57,832 nucleotides of DNA, from assembly GCA_016234405.1 (NCBI GenBank), contig JACRCC010000086.1, forward strand, positions 1 through 57,832, given 5' to 3'. The notes beneath the pieces are model-generated. The model was not told the DNA's origin and made no database searches. It worked only from the letters and a program-made list of their open reading frames with translations. Made by a program: the position numbers and the translations under genes. The DNA comes from Deltaproteobacteria bacterium (GTDB taxonomy: Bacteria; Desulfobacterota; GWC2-55-46). Below, piece by piece: positions 26,835-35,141 of the stretch (position 1 is the stretch's first letter; each line of letters opens with the position of its first letter).

Positions 26835-27335
26835 TTCCTTCTCCACCCCGTAAGGATTATATCTGTCCTTGTAGCCCCTGAGCGGATAATCTTTTCTGAG
26901 CGGGTGTCCCTCCCACTCCTCCGGCATATAAATCCGCTTGAGGTTGGGATGACCCTCGAAGACTATCCCGAACATGTCGTATGCCTCTCTCTCAGGCCAA
27001 TCCGCGCCGCTCCAGATGCCGGTAACCGAGGGCACGCCCTCGCCTTCGCCGACCTTCACCTTGAGCCTGAGCCTGTGCTTTTTGGAGATTGAATATAGAT
27101 GATAGACGACCTCGAAGCGCGGAGAAGAGGGGCTGTAATCCACGCCCGCGACGTCCACGAGGCAGTTCATCCTGAGGTCATTGTCGTCCTTGAGGAAATT
27201 ACAGACGGCCTTGAGGGCGTTCTTCTCGATGATGTGCGTCACCTCGCCCCTGAATACGACGGTTGAAATGACGTCGTGCCTGAAGTTGTCCTGAATCTTA
27301 TTTACGAGTATATGGGCCTTGTCAACCGGCGTCAT
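26832..27335 (-). CDS. nuoC: NADH-quinone oxidoreductase subunit C
   Basis: 30-kDa-type subunit of the Q module, 167 aa. RPEREAYDMFGI-like segment (WPEREAYDMFGI) and GHPLRKDYPLRGY are the signature. It follows nuoB by 17 bases and is separate from nuoD, not fused. Confidence 0.94.
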   Translation of the reverse strand: MTPVDKAHILVNKIQDNFRHDVISTVVFRGEVTHIIEKNALKAVCNFLKDDNDLRMNCLVDVAGVDYSPSSPRFEVVYHLYSISKKHRLRLKVKVGEGEGVPSVTGIWSGADWPEREAYDMFGIVFEGHPNLKRIYMPEEWEGHPLRKDYPLRGYKDRYNPYGVEKE

Positions 27336-27352
27336 TGTCTAACCTCATGTTG

Positions 27353-27919
27353 TCATTTATACGTAATCTTTCTCTGCGTAAGCATGGCCGGATTTTCGCT
27401 TCGTATCTTTTCCATGAGCTGCAAAAATCCGAACATCAGCGCCTCTGGCCGAGGAGGACAGCCCGGTATATAAACGTCAACCGGCACCACGAGGTCAGTG
27501 CCCTGCACCACGGAATAGGTATTGTAAGGCCCGCCTGCCGAGGCGCATCCGCCCTGCGCTATGACCCAGCGCGGTTCGGGCATCTGGTCGTAGAGCCTTT
27601 TTACGGCAGGGGCGATCTTCTTGGTCATGGTGCCGGCCACGACCATGACGTCCGATTGTCTGGGCGAGGGTCTGAAGACTATGCCGAACCTGTCGGTGTC
27701 GAAGCGCGAGCATCCTGCGGCTATCATCTCTATGGCGCAGCAGGCAAGCCCGAAGGTCATGGGCCATATCGCCCCTGCCCTCCCCCAGTTGACCACATAC
27801 TCGGTAACGGGGTTTTCCCTTATGGAATTGACGATGGAATTATTGCGCAGGGCATCGGCGATATTTTCGAGGGAGGTGAAAAGCACCGATTCTTCTATGG
27901 GGTTCTTGCGCAGGATCAT
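27353..27919 (-). CDS. nuoB: NADH-quinone oxidoreductase subunit B
   Basis: PSST-type subunit carrying cluster N2 next to the quinone site. 188 aa. [10 protein letters not shown] has the two adjacent Cys, [14 protein letters not shown] the third and VPGCPPRP-like [12 protein letters not shown] the fourth ligand. All are intact. Confidence 0.95.
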   Translation of the reverse strand: MILRKNPIEESVLFTSLENIADALRNNSIVNSIRENPVTEYVVNWGRAGAIWPMTFGLACCAIEMIAAGCSRFDTDRFGIVFRPSPRQSDVMVVAGTMTKKIAPAVKRLYDQMPEPRWVIAQGGCASAGGPYNTYSVVQGTDLVVPVDVYIPGCPPRPEALMFGFLQLMEKIRSENPAMLTQRKITYK

Positions 27920-27944
27920 GGAACACCCTTGAACGCCTTTTTAT

Positions 27945-27970
27945 CGTTCCCACGCTCCAGCGCGGGAACG
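27945..27970. repeat. short palindrome family D, copy 2
   Basis: CGTTCCCACGCTCCAGCGCG then GGAACG: the CACGCT subtype, in the gap between nuoA and nuoB. It differs from copy 3 (36539) at two positions in the right arm. Confidence 0.85.
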
Positions 27971-27986
27971 TAGAGATAATTCCCGC

Positions 27987-28352
27987 TCACACCCACTCAA
28001 GCGCGCCCTTCACCCATGCGTAGACGAGGCCCAACGCGAGCACGGCGATAAAGATGAACATCTCTATGAATATAAAAACGGAAATGCCCTTGTCCGGCAG
28101 GAGCGCGGCCCACGGAAAAAGAAAGAGCGTCTCCACGTCGAAGACTATGAAAAGGATTGCGATGATGAAGAATGGGATGCGGGTGTGGCCGGTATTGGCG
28201 TCCCCGACTGGGTCCATCCCGCACTCCCACGGTGTGTTCTTTTCCCTGTAGGGATTGTTAGGGCGCAGGAGAAAACTCACAAACAGCGCGGCTGCGGCCA
28301 TGAAGGACGCAACGCCTGTGATTATCAGTACGGGCAAATAATCTATAAGCAT
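27987..28352 (-). CDS. nuoA: NADH-quinone oxidoreductase subunit A
   Basis: Three-helix subunit, 121 aa, first gene of the complex I operon. PYREKNTPWECGMDPVGDA is the conserved loop with its Cys, and FIVFDVETLFLFPWA follows. The ATG has AGGGAT about 11 bases upstream, rather far for a strong site. Confidence 0.95.
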   Translation of the reverse strand: MLIDYLPVLIITGVASFMAAAALFVSFLLRPNNPYREKNTPWECGMDPVGDANTGHTRIPFFIIAILFIVFDVETLFLFPWAALLPDKGISVFIFIEMFIFIAVLALGLVYAWVKGALEWV

Positions 28353-28559
28353 CTATTACATCCCTAATGCGTAAGTTATTTGCAGTCCCCCGACACAACT
28401 TAGGGGATTACCCTTGAGCGCAAAACACACGGCCGCATCGTTTAAAACATTTAAGACGGCAACATCCGGTATAAGCCGTGTTTTTTAAAAGGGTAGAGCG
28501 CTTTTCTTGCGGGCGCTATCCGCAAAAGTTCCAATTGTTATGTTATGATTTAGGACTGG

Positions 28560-28588
28560 AAGATAAAACAACTCAATAAGTTTGTCAA
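28560..28588 (-). promoter_or_regulatory. probable sigma70-type promoter of the nuo operon
   Basis: On the minus strand a perfect TTGACA (28588-28583) is followed 17 bases later by TATCTT (28565-28560). That would place the transcript start near 28553 and leave a leader of about 200 nt before nuoA. Confidence 0.5.
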
Positions 28589-28660
28589 GCGGAAAAAGTC
28601 TTACTGTCAAAGCAAAATTGAAATGTTATCGCTTTGGCGAATCCCGGCAAACGGTTTGCC

Positions 28661-28687
28661 TTGACAACGCGGCGCGGCCTGTAATAG
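28661..28687 (+). promoter_or_regulatory. possible promoter of the methyltransferase gene
   Basis: TTGACA at 28661-28666 and TAATAG at 28682-28687 with a short 15-base spacer, about 35 bases ahead of the ATG. Confidence 0.35.
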
Positions 28688-28719
28688 CATTGCGTAATTC
28701 GACATAAGACCGAGACCGT

Positions 28720-29457
28720 ATGGCAGACCAACAAACCCTCAAAAAGGCAGCCGCATACAATCCTATGCAAGGACATAAACTCGGTCTTGCCGGCGTCCTC
28801 CTCGCCCAGATATATAAAGAAAAAAGAGACAGATTTTTAAGAAAGATCTTCGACAAAAAGACCCTAAAGCCCTTTATGAAATACAGGGAGATACAGGTTA
28901 TCGAGGAGATACTTTTAAATCTCAAGCCCAAGGTCTGCATCGAGTGGGGCGCGGGTTACAGCGCGCTGTACTTTTCCAAATTTTTGACCGAAGACGCCCG
29001 ATGGATATCGGTGGAACACGATAAAAACTGGGCAAAAAGGGCCTCAGGGCTGGTCCATGCCGCGGGGGACAAAAGGGTGGAGATATGCCTCGTGGAGCCG
29101 GAGCGCGCCTCATGGGAGGAGACGGGTAAGGAGGGGACCGCGGCGGATTTCAAGAGTTACCTCTCATACCCTTCCAAGTTCAAAGAAATCGAATTTATCC
29201 TGATAGACGGCAGGGCGCGAAAAGACGCATTGATAAAGGCGCACGAATTCATCAGCGAAAGGGGCGTAGTCGTCCTGCACGACGCCAACAGAGGCATCTA
29301 TCGCCAGCCGTTCGGCCTCTACAAACATCAGGCGCTTTTCACGGACAACCGCCTTGACGGAGGCGGCATCTGGGTTGGGAGCAAAGGACTCGACCTGAAT
29401 TGCCGCTTTGACGTGGCCTTCCATAAGAGGCTGTGGCAGGTGTATAACATCTTCTGA
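28720..29457 (+). CDS. class I SAM-dependent methyltransferase-like protein
   Basis: 245 aa. Rossmann-type SAM motif CIEWGAGYSALYFSKFL near residue 72, an acidic beta-2 end (SVEHDKNW) and a later FILIDGRARKDALIKA with HEFISERGVVVLHDANRG, the pattern of O-methyltransferase-like class I enzymes. No metal-binding or substrate domain can be named. It is monocistronic and divergent from nuoA. The substrate is unknown; sugar or small-molecule methylation is possible. Confidence 0.65.
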   Translation: MADQQTLKKAAAYNPMQGHKLGLAGVLLAQIYKEKRDRFLRKIFDKKTLKPFMKYREIQVIEEILLNLKPKVCIEWGAGYSALYFSKFLTEDARWISVEHDKNWAKRASGLVHAAGDKRVEICLVEPERASWEETGKEGTAADFKSYLSYPSKFKEIEFILIDGRARKDALIKAHEFISERGVVVLHDANRGIYRQPFGLYKHQALFTDNRLDGGGIWVGSKGLDLNCRFDVAFHKRLWQVYNIF

Positions 29458-29518
29458 CGGGCCGGGGGGAGGCTCTTTTTTGTCATTACGCAGCCACGCG
29501 CGTCAAACGGTCTTTTTA

Positions 29519-29893
29519 TCATTCCGAATTTTTTCTGAACCAAACGGACAATTCCGCGATATCAACCCTGCCAGAGGCCGCCTTCATCGTAAACTTCTCA
29601 AGTCCCTTGTTTGAGCATGTAACGCGCCTGCCGTTTATGGCGAGGAAAACCGAAGACGCTGCTATGGCCGTCCTTTTATTACCGTCAATAAACGGGTGGT
29701 TCTTTATGATTGACTGCATGAGCGCGGCGGCCTTTAGGAATATATCATCGTAGAGGTCTGCGCCGTCGAATGTCCCGGACGGTCTTGATGACGCGGACTC
29801 CAGCAAGGCGACGTCCCTGACGCCGTGAACGCCGCCCTTTGCCATGACCCTATAATGGATAAAGAGTATCTGCTCCGGCGTGAGGTATCTCAC
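29519..29893 (-). CDS. doc: Doc-type toxin (Fic/Doc family)
   Basis: 124 aa. The Fic/Doc core HPFIDGNKRT (residues 66-75) is complete, with the shorter GNKR form seen in Doc kinases that phosphorylate EF-Tu. The start VRDVALLESASSRP region is typical of Doc. It overlaps the upstream AbrB-like gene by four bases, antitoxin first. It is probably a type II toxin-antitoxin unit; Phd is replaced by an AbrB/MazE-fold partner. Confidence 0.88.
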   Translation of the reverse strand: MRYLTPEQILFIHYRVMAKGGVHGVRDVALLESASSRPSGTFDGADLYDDIFLKAAALMQSIIKNHPFIDGNKRTAIAASSVFLAINGRRVTCSNKGLEKFTMKAASGRVDIAELSVWFRKNSE

Positions 29894-30135
29894 TTTTTGG
29901 CGAGGGCCTTTAGCGCGGGGCCGTAGCGCTTGATAAAACCGCTCACCTGAGAAACAAACTCCCTGTCCAGCCCGGCCTCTTGCGCTTGGGAGGACGCTTC
30001 TATCAAAATCTTGCCGCGTTTTTCATCAAGCCTTACCTCGACCTTAGAGCCGACGTCGAGCCTTAGCGTCTCCAGCATATCTTTTGGTATCAAGATGCCC
30101 TTGCTGTTGCCTATGGGACAGATTTTACGCAGCAT
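29890..30135 (-). CDS. AbrB/MazE-fold antitoxin
   Basis: 81 aa. N-terminal swapped-hairpin DNA-binding domain (ICPIGNSKGILIPKDMLETLRLDVGSKVEVRL) and a C-terminal tail (about 48-81) rich in Gln, Lys and Ala, expected to bind the toxin. It is translationally coupled to doc. It is likely to repress its own promoter; TTGTTACAACAA just upstream is an inverted repeat that could be its operator. Confidence 0.85.
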   Translation of the reverse strand: MLRKICPIGNSKGILIPKDMLETLRLDVGSKVEVRLDEKRGKILIEASSQAQEAGLDREFVSQVSGFIKRYGPALKALAKK

Positions 30136-30158
30136 ACAATCCCTCCGGTCTTATGAAA

Positions 30159-30170
30159 TTGTTACAACAA
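30159..30170. promoter_or_regulatory. candidate operator of the AbrB/Doc unit
   Basis: TTGTT-AC-AACAA, a small inverted repeat 24 bp before the antitoxin gene in an AT-rich upstream region. The position fits autoregulation; nothing else supports it. Confidence 0.3.
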
Positions 30171-30216
30171 TGTTATTACATTTTGGAGGAAAAGGCAAGA
30201 AGGGTTCAGAGAACCC

Positions 30217-31167
30217 CTACACCCTCACCAGCACCTTCACAACCCCGCTCTCACCCGCCCTTTTAAAAGCCTCCACGCCCTCTTCGAGCGGATAGACCGC
30301 GCTTATAAGCGGCCTCACGTCCACCTTCCTTCCGGCCAACGCATCTATCGCGGGTTTGAACGGCCCGCAGCGCGAGCCGATGACCGTTATCTCGTCAATC
30401 ACCACGCTATTTAAACTGAGCGCGCCCTTGCCCGCGGCAGTGGTCTTTACAACGATTGTGCCGCGCGGTTTAACGAGCGCGAGCGCCTCGCTAAAACCCT
30501 CCGGACTTCCGGCGCAGTCAACGACAACGTCGAAGTCTCTTTCAAGTCCGTTGCTTCCCACGCGGGCGTTTATGCCGAGTTTTTTGAGGAGCGCAAGTTT
30601 GTCCTCGTGCCTTCCCACGGCCACGAGAACGCAATCCGTAAGGGCTAAAACCTGAGCGCAAAGAAGCCCTAATCTGCCGTCGCCCAAGACGCAGACCTTT
30701 TTATATTCGTTGATCTTTACCTGTTCGAGTATCTCGTAGACGGCGGCCAAAGGCTCGACAAAGACCGCCTCTTCGTCCGTTATCGAATCCGGCAAAGGGT
30801 GGAGGTTTTTTAAGGGGAGCGTGAGAAACTCCGCGAACGCGCCGTCTTTGCCCATGATACCGAGCGTCTTTCTCTCCGGGCAGTGGTTCTGGGCCTTGTC
30901 CCTGCACCACTTGCATTTGCCGCAGCCGACGTTTATCTCGCCAACGACGCGCCTTCCTACGAGCCCGTCGTTTTCGCACGCCTCCACCACGCCGCAGAAC
31001 TCGTGTCCCGGGACGCCCTTAAACCCCATGTAACCCTTCGTTATCTCCATGTCCGTCGCGCATATCCCGGCCATGGAGACACGGACGAGCGCCGAGTCTT
31101 TGTCCGGCCTCGGCTCGAGCAGGTCCGTCCTATACGAAAGTTTGCCGTCAAATGAGAGTCCTCGCAC
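30217..31167 (-). CDS. zinc-dependent medium-chain alcohol dehydrogenase
   Basis: 316 aa MDR enzyme. Catalytic zinc residues: Cys in AGICATDME and His-Glu in VPGHEFCG. The structural zinc loop has four Cys in CGKCKWCRDKAQNHC. The NAD(P) Rossmann motif is VCVLGDGRLGLLCAQ. Start is a GTG with GAGGTAAT ahead of it, five bases after nth ends, so it is co-transcribed with nth. Substrate is unknown; a polyol or sugar alcohol is possible. Confidence 0.88.
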   Translation of the reverse strand: MRGLSFDGKLSYRTDLLEPRPDKDSALVRVSMAGICATDMEITKGYMGFKGVPGHEFCGVVEACENDGLVGRRVVGEINVGCGKCKWCRDKAQNHCPERKTLGIMGKDGAFAEFLTLPLKNLHPLPDSITDEEAVFVEPLAAVYEILEQVKINEYKKVCVLGDGRLGLLCAQVLALTDCVLVAVGRHEDKLALLKKLGINARVGSNGLERDFDVVVDCAGSPEGFSEALALVKPRGTIVVKTTAAGKGALSLNSVVIDEITVIGSRCGPFKPAIDALAGRKVDVRPLISAVYPLEEGVEAFKRAGESGVVKVLVRV

Positions 31168-31172
31168 CGATA

Positions 31173-31823
31173 TTACCTCTTGTTCTTTTTAAATTCCGTC
31201 CTGTAGTAAACGCACAGGTCTTTAACGGGGCAAACTTCGCACCCCGGGTTTTTGGCCTTGCACGTTGTCCTGCCGTGGAGGATAAAAAGGAGAGTTGTCC
31301 GCGTCCATCGTTTTTCAGGGATTATCGAAGAGAGGTCTTTTTCAATCTCGTCCGGGTCGTCCGACTCAGTAAACCCAAGACGCCGCGAGACCCTCTTGAC
31401 GTGCGTGTCAACCGCGAGCGCGTCTTTTCCGAATGCGTTGCCGAGCACGATGTTAGCGGTCTTCCTGCCCACGCCCGGAAGCGTTACAAGTTCATCGAGG
31501 GTCTCCGGGACATGGCCGCCGAAGTCCCGCGTTATTTTCGCGCAGCAGCCCTTGACGCTTTTTGCCTTGTTGCGGTAAAAATTGACGGAGGACAGGTCTT
31601 TTTCAAGCTCGGGCAAGTCCGCTCCGGCATAATCGGACGCGGTCTTATACTTCTTAAAAAGGGCCTTAGTTACTTTATTGACGAGTTTGTCCGTGGCCTG
31701 CGCGGAAAGAATAGTTGCGATGAGGAGTTCAAGCGGGGTGATGAAGTCAAGGACGGGTTTTGCCTCCGGGAATTCCCTTTCGAGCGCGTCGAGGACTTTT
31801 TTTGCCTTTTCATTTAAGTCCAT
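31173..31823 (-). CDS. nth: endonuclease III
   Basis: Bifunctional DNA glycosylase/AP lyase for oxidised pyrimidines. 216 aa. The helix-hairpin-helix LPGVGRKTANIVL holds the catalytic Lys; VDTHVKRVSRRLG holds the catalytic Asp; the C-terminal 4Fe-4S loop has CKAKNPGCEVCPVKDLC. All residues are present. Confidence 0.95.
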   Translation of the reverse strand: MDLNEKAKKVLDALEREFPEAKPVLDFITPLELLIATILSAQATDKLVNKVTKALFKKYKTASDYAGADLPELEKDLSSVNFYRNKAKSVKGCCAKITRDFGGHVPETLDELVTLPGVGRKTANIVLGNAFGKDALAVDTHVKRVSRRLGFTESDDPDEIEKDLSSIIPEKRWTRTTLLFILHGRTTCKAKNPGCEVCPVKDLCVYYRTEFKKNKR

Positions 31824-31941
31824 TTCAGGGAACGGGTTAAGGACGATTATTTCCTGCCTTCACTGTGAAACGAGATTGCCGCGCGGAGTTTACACTGAGC
31901 GAAGCGAATGTGCTCGCAATAACCGTCCACCGATAACCGGT

Positions 31942-32916
31942 TCAGCGCTTTCTCTCCACGACGAAATCCGCCACTGCCATGAGCGCGGCGCGCTCCACGT
32001 TAGGCTCGAACACGTCAAGCTGCTTTTTGGCGGTCTCCGCGTGCCTGCGCGCCCTATCAATCGTATATTCTATCCCTTTATATTTGGCGATTATTGACAT
32101 GACATCGGCCAAGGTCTCCGTGCCCAATTCCGCGCCCTCTATGGTCTTTTTCAGAAACTCCCTCTCCGCGTTAGTCGCCTTCTTGGAGGCGTAGATGAGC
32201 GGCATGGTGACCTTGCCTTCCCTGAGGTCGTTGCCCACGGGTTTACCGAGGTCTTCGTCCGTCGAGGTGTAATCGAGGCAATCGTCAATAAGCTGATACG
32301 CCATGCCGAGACCAGCGCCGTAGTCGGCCAAACACGTCTCCTTTTCAAGCGAGACGCCCGTCAGGATGGCCGGTATCTGCGCGGCGGCCGAGATGAGCGC
32401 CGCGGTCTTGCTCGTTATCACGTCGAGATAATCTTTTTCCGTCGTGGACGGGTCGGAATGCTTGAGGAGCTGGAGCACCTCGCCCTCGGCCATGCGCGTC
32501 GTGGTCTGCGAGAGGACTTGGAGCGTCCTCATGTCGCCGTTGGCGACGGTCAAGGCGAATGCCTTTGAAAGGAGATAATCCCCGACGAGTATGCTCGCGC
32601 CGTCGCCCCAAACCCTGTTTACGGACGCGCTCCCGCGCCTCAGTTTGGCGTTATCAACCACGTCGTCATGGAGGAGCGTGGCCGTGTGGATGAACTCGAT
32701 TACCCCGGCCATCGAGATATGGCGGTCTCCGGCGTAGCCGCAAAGACGCGCGGAGAGGAGCAGTATCATGGGCCTGAAACGCTTGCCTCCGCTCCTGAGG
32801 ATATAATCGCCGACCTTACTGACAAGATAGACGTCGGAGTTGAGGTTCCGCTTGAACCCCTCCTCCATAGTCATTAGATCGTCTTTTACAAGGTCGAATA
32901 TTTCCTGAATCTGCAT
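31942..32916 (-). CDS. ispB: polyprenyl diphosphate synthase
   Basis: Trans-prenyl chain elongating enzyme, probably making the isoprenoid tail of the respiratory quinone used by complex I. 324 aa from MQIQEIFDLVKDDL; GGAG precedes this ATG, and the longer frame adds 18 unconvincing residues. First Asp-rich motif LLHDDVVDNAKLRRG, second DDCLDYTSTDEDLGKP; GGKRFRP at the N-terminus. The chain length cannot be read by eye. Confidence 0.92.
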   Translation of the reverse strand: MQIQEIFDLVKDDLMTMEEGFKRNLNSDVYLVSKVGDYILRSGGKRFRPMILLLSARLCGYAGDRHISMAGVIEFIHTATLLHDDVVDNAKLRRGSASVNRVWGDGASILVGDYLLSKAFALTVANGDMRTLQVLSQTTTRMAEGEVLQLLKHSDPSTTEKDYLDVITSKTAALISAAAQIPAILTGVSLEKETCLADYGAGLGMAYQLIDDCLDYTSTDEDLGKPVGNDLREGKVTMPLIYASKKATNAEREFLKKTIEGAELGTETLADVMSIIAKYKGIEYTIDRARRHAETAKKQLDVFEPNVERAALMAVADFVVERKR

Positions 32917-33062
32917 CGAAGGACTCCGTACCCTAAACTCCGCTTCCATGCCGCCTTTAATGCGCTGCACGAAGGAAGACGATTAGCCAAAAACAAACGC
33001 CTACGGGGGGATTATTATTGCAGGGCAGCGCGTATTAAGTACAACGGGAATTAAGTCCGATG

Positions 33063-33091
33063 ATTTTACAATATCCGCAATCCCCTGTCAA
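33063..33091 (-). promoter_or_regulatory. sigma70-type promoter of the polyprenyl synthase gene
   Basis: On the minus strand TTGACA (33091-33086), a 17-base spacer and TAAAAT (33068-33063). It is one of the best matches in the window. The leader to the ATG is about 140 nt. Confidence 0.6.
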
Positions 33092-33129
33092 AGGGTATTT
33101 TGCCGCCCGACGGATCTCAAGATTTGTTC

Positions 33130-33296
33130 AGGCCGCTCAAAAAGCTCCAGATGCGAGGCGTCGAGGAGCGACGAATGAGGCGCACTTTGCTGTGCGCCGC
33201 AGTGAGGAGCGGTTGCGAGGCGTTAGCCGAAGCAAACCCGGAGATTCCTCGCTGCGCTCGGAACAGGCTCCGCAGACGGACTTTTTGTGCGGCCTG
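33130..33296. repeat. long imperfect inverted-repeat element
   Basis: Ends CAGGCCGCTCAAAAAG and CTTTTTGTGCGGCCTG face each other; inside are AGGCG/CGCCT-rich pieces and GCGCAC...GTGCGC. It resembles long non-coding repeats that occur between genes in many Desulfobacterota and relatives. The TIGR02757 stop codon borders it. It accounts for most of the 380-bp gap behind the polyprenyl synthase promoter. Confidence 0.6.
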
Positions 33297-34169
33297 CTAC
33301 AGGACGCATACGTCCTTTATCAGACACTCCGCGCAGGCATCCGCGTCCGCCGTTGAAGGGCACTTCTCCAGTATCCCGAGCCTGCACAGGGCAAAGTCGT
33401 ACTTGACCGGGTCCGAAGGGTCGAGTTCGGCGAGCGCGTCCGTTATCTCCTCAGCCATCCTCCAGTCGGCGGCCGTCCTTCGGGTCAGGCCGATGTTCCT
33501 CGATATGCGGGCTATGTGGGTGTCGAGCGGGATTACGAGCTTTGCCGGGTCAACGCCCTTCCATTGGCCAAAATCCAGCCCGTCGCCCCTTCTCACCATC
33601 CACCTGAGATACAGGTTGAGCCTCTTGCACGGACTGCCGTCCTCAGGCGACGGGAAAAAGAACCTCACACCCGCCCGTGCCGGGAGCGCGCCCTTGCCGT
33701 ATATACGGCCGTGGCTGAGCGTTAGGACGTTTTTTGAGAATACCGTCAGGGCGCCTTTGACGTTTTTATCGGAAGGGACGTAGCCCTTCATGAAAAACCG
33801 CCCGATGGTCGAGCTATCCTCCATCATCTGCCTTGCAAAATATATGAGGCAGCTTATGTCCTCTCCGGTGTTGAACCTGTGTTTGAACCCGGCAAAAAAC
33901 CTTTGATGCCTTTTCGGGTCAAAGCGCGCGGTAAACGCGCGGGGGCTTTTACCCATGACGCCCAAGACCTTGGCGATGCTTTTTCTGATGCCCGCCACCC
34001 TGCCGTAGGCGAGCGCTGAGGCGATAAGGCCCGCAACCTCCCTGTCTCCGGCGCTCTTATACCTGTGGACGAACTCAAGCGGATCGGTCTCGAGGTATCT
34101 GCCGTCAAATGCCCGGTAGAGACGGTCGAGGCGTTGCTTCAGTTTTTCTCTGGCATGGGGAGAACGCAT
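33297..34169 (-). CDS. TIGR02757 (DUF2400) family protein
   Basis: 290 aa from MRSPHAREKL. Conserved patterns: DPLEFVHRY, EVAGLIASALAYGRV, the FNTGEDI segment, LNLYLRWMVRRGDGLDFG and IPLDTHIARISRNIGL, which resembles the HhH-GPD Asp region. The C-terminus has Cys-rich CAECLIKDVC. The family is thought to be a DNA-glycosylase-like fold with unproven activity. The stop lies at the edge of the long inverted repeat. Confidence 0.85.
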   Translation of the reverse strand: MRSPHAREKLKQRLDRLYRAFDGRYLETDPLEFVHRYKSAGDREVAGLIASALAYGRVAGIRKSIAKVLGVMGKSPRAFTARFDPKRHQRFFAGFKHRFNTGEDISCLIYFARQMMEDSSTIGRFFMKGYVPSDKNVKGALTVFSKNVLTLSHGRIYGKGALPARAGVRFFFPSPEDGSPCKRLNLYLRWMVRRGDGLDFGQWKGVDPAKLVIPLDTHIARISRNIGLTRRTAADWRMAEEITDALAELDPSDPVKYDFALCRLGILEKCPSTADADACAECLIKDVCVL

Positions 34170-34236
34170 TACGATAAAAAAATAACCCGCCTGTGCAGCG
34201 CTGTCAATAGACATTAGGCTGCCACTAAAATAACCC

Positions 34237-34267
34237 TTGACGCCTCAATGCCTTTTCGTGATATTAT
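34237..34267 (+). promoter_or_regulatory. possible promoter of the cupredoxin genes
   Basis: TTGACG and TATTAT separated by 19 bases, about 45 bases before the ATG of the first cupredoxin. The spacing is not ideal. Confidence 0.4.
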
Positions 34268-34314
34268 TGCCGCGTGCAGCGCGGCCCTCAGCCGCACCCC
34301 AAAGGAGGTCAACG

Positions 34315-34962
34315 ATGAAAATCAAAAAACTTTTTGTACTTTCGATAACCGCCCTCGTCGCCGTATTCTTCGCAAGGGAGGCCTTGTCCGGCCCTCTCAG
34401 CGATGTGCGTCGGGACTTCACCGCCGCCCTTGAGGTAAGCGACGGCGTGAAGATGCTCTCCATCGTGGAGGCGAACAAAGACAAGATACCGGCCGAGATA
34501 AAGGCGATGCTCGAAGAGGCCAAAGCCGCCAAGGAAAACAAAAAAGGGCTGTACTACGCCGCCGAGACCATGTCCCGGTATTACATGGACGTCCTCGGCG
34601 ACGCCTCATACCTCATAGAGGTCAGAAAAGCTGATTTTGAATCGAGGCTCACGCCGCCCGTGCGTTCCACCTCCGTAAAGGGCCTGCACACTATCGAGGT
34701 TCCTAAGCCGACCGCAAACGCCAAAAACGTCTTCGCGCCCGACAACATCGTCATAAAAAAAGGCGGGACAGTCAGATGGATAAACAAAGACTCGACCGCG
34801 CACATCTTCGCCTCCCTGTCGTTTATGGGCAAAAAAGGGATCAAATCCCAGAGCGTGGAGCCGGGCAAGAGCTATGACTTCTGGTTCGAAAAGCCGGGCG
34901 AGTATTACTACATCTGCTACATCCACAACAGCATGATATGGAAGGTCACAGTCGAGGAGTAG
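34315..34962 (+). CDS. secreted cupredoxin-domain protein, copy 1
   Basis: 215 aa. A signal peptide (MKIKKLFVLSITALVAVFF..LSG) is likely cut near residue 25. Then comes an uncharacterised, mostly helical domain of about 100 residues, then a plastocyanin/amicyanin-like domain from about 125. Type I copper ligands are visible: His163 (TAHIF), Cys201, His204 and Met207 (CYIHNSM). A strong AAAGGAGG site precedes the ATG. A near-identical-length paralogue follows, so this is a tandem duplication. It is probably a periplasmic copper electron carrier. The N-terminal domain is not recognised. Confidence 0.87.
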   Translation: MKIKKLFVLSITALVAVFFAREALSGPLSDVRRDFTAALEVSDGVKMLSIVEANKDKIPAEIKAMLEEAKAAKENKKGLYYAAETMSRYYMDVLGDASYLIEVRKADFESRLTPPVRSTSVKGLHTIEVPKPTANAKNVFAPDNIVIKKGGTVRWINKDSTAHIFASLSFMGKKGIKSQSVEPGKSYDFWFEKPGEYYYICYIHNSMIWKVTVEE

Positions 34963-34995
34963 GTTCCTATTTACTCCTTTGTTGCGGTCTTTTAT

Positions 34996-35078
34996 CAGGC
35001 GGGGCATTGCCGGCATTTTGTGGAGGGGTTCAGGTTTACAAACCTGAACCCCTCCATGTTTCCACAAGGGGCCGCCTG
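34996..35078. repeat. nested hairpin between the two cupredoxin genes
   Basis: CAGGCGG and CCGCCTG close an outer stem, TTGTGGA/TCCACAA a middle one, and GGGGTTCAGGTTT/AAACCTGAACCCC a strong inner one. No T-run follows, so it is not an obvious terminator; it could stabilise or separate the two messages. A single copy is present. Confidence 0.7.
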
Positions 35079-35141
35079 CCGTCCGAGACCCGCTGCACAA
35101 ACTCACGGGTCCGGCCTGAACCCGCAAAACGGAGACGCTCG

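Larger units (their letters stand above)
28353..28719. other. divergent control region between nuoA and a methyltransferase
   Basis: 367 bp with no gene. It carries the proposed promoters of the nuo operon (minus) and of the methyltransferase (plus). Between them is a GC-rich hairpin-prone stretch (GAGCGC...GGGCGCT near 28495-28518). It is relatively AT-rich compared with the genes. I see no convincing operator for a known regulator. Confidence 0.5.

Noticed and set aside
34996-35078. Terminator after the first cupredoxin
   Set aside because: The stem is strong but no T-run follows on either strand, so it is listed as a repeat.
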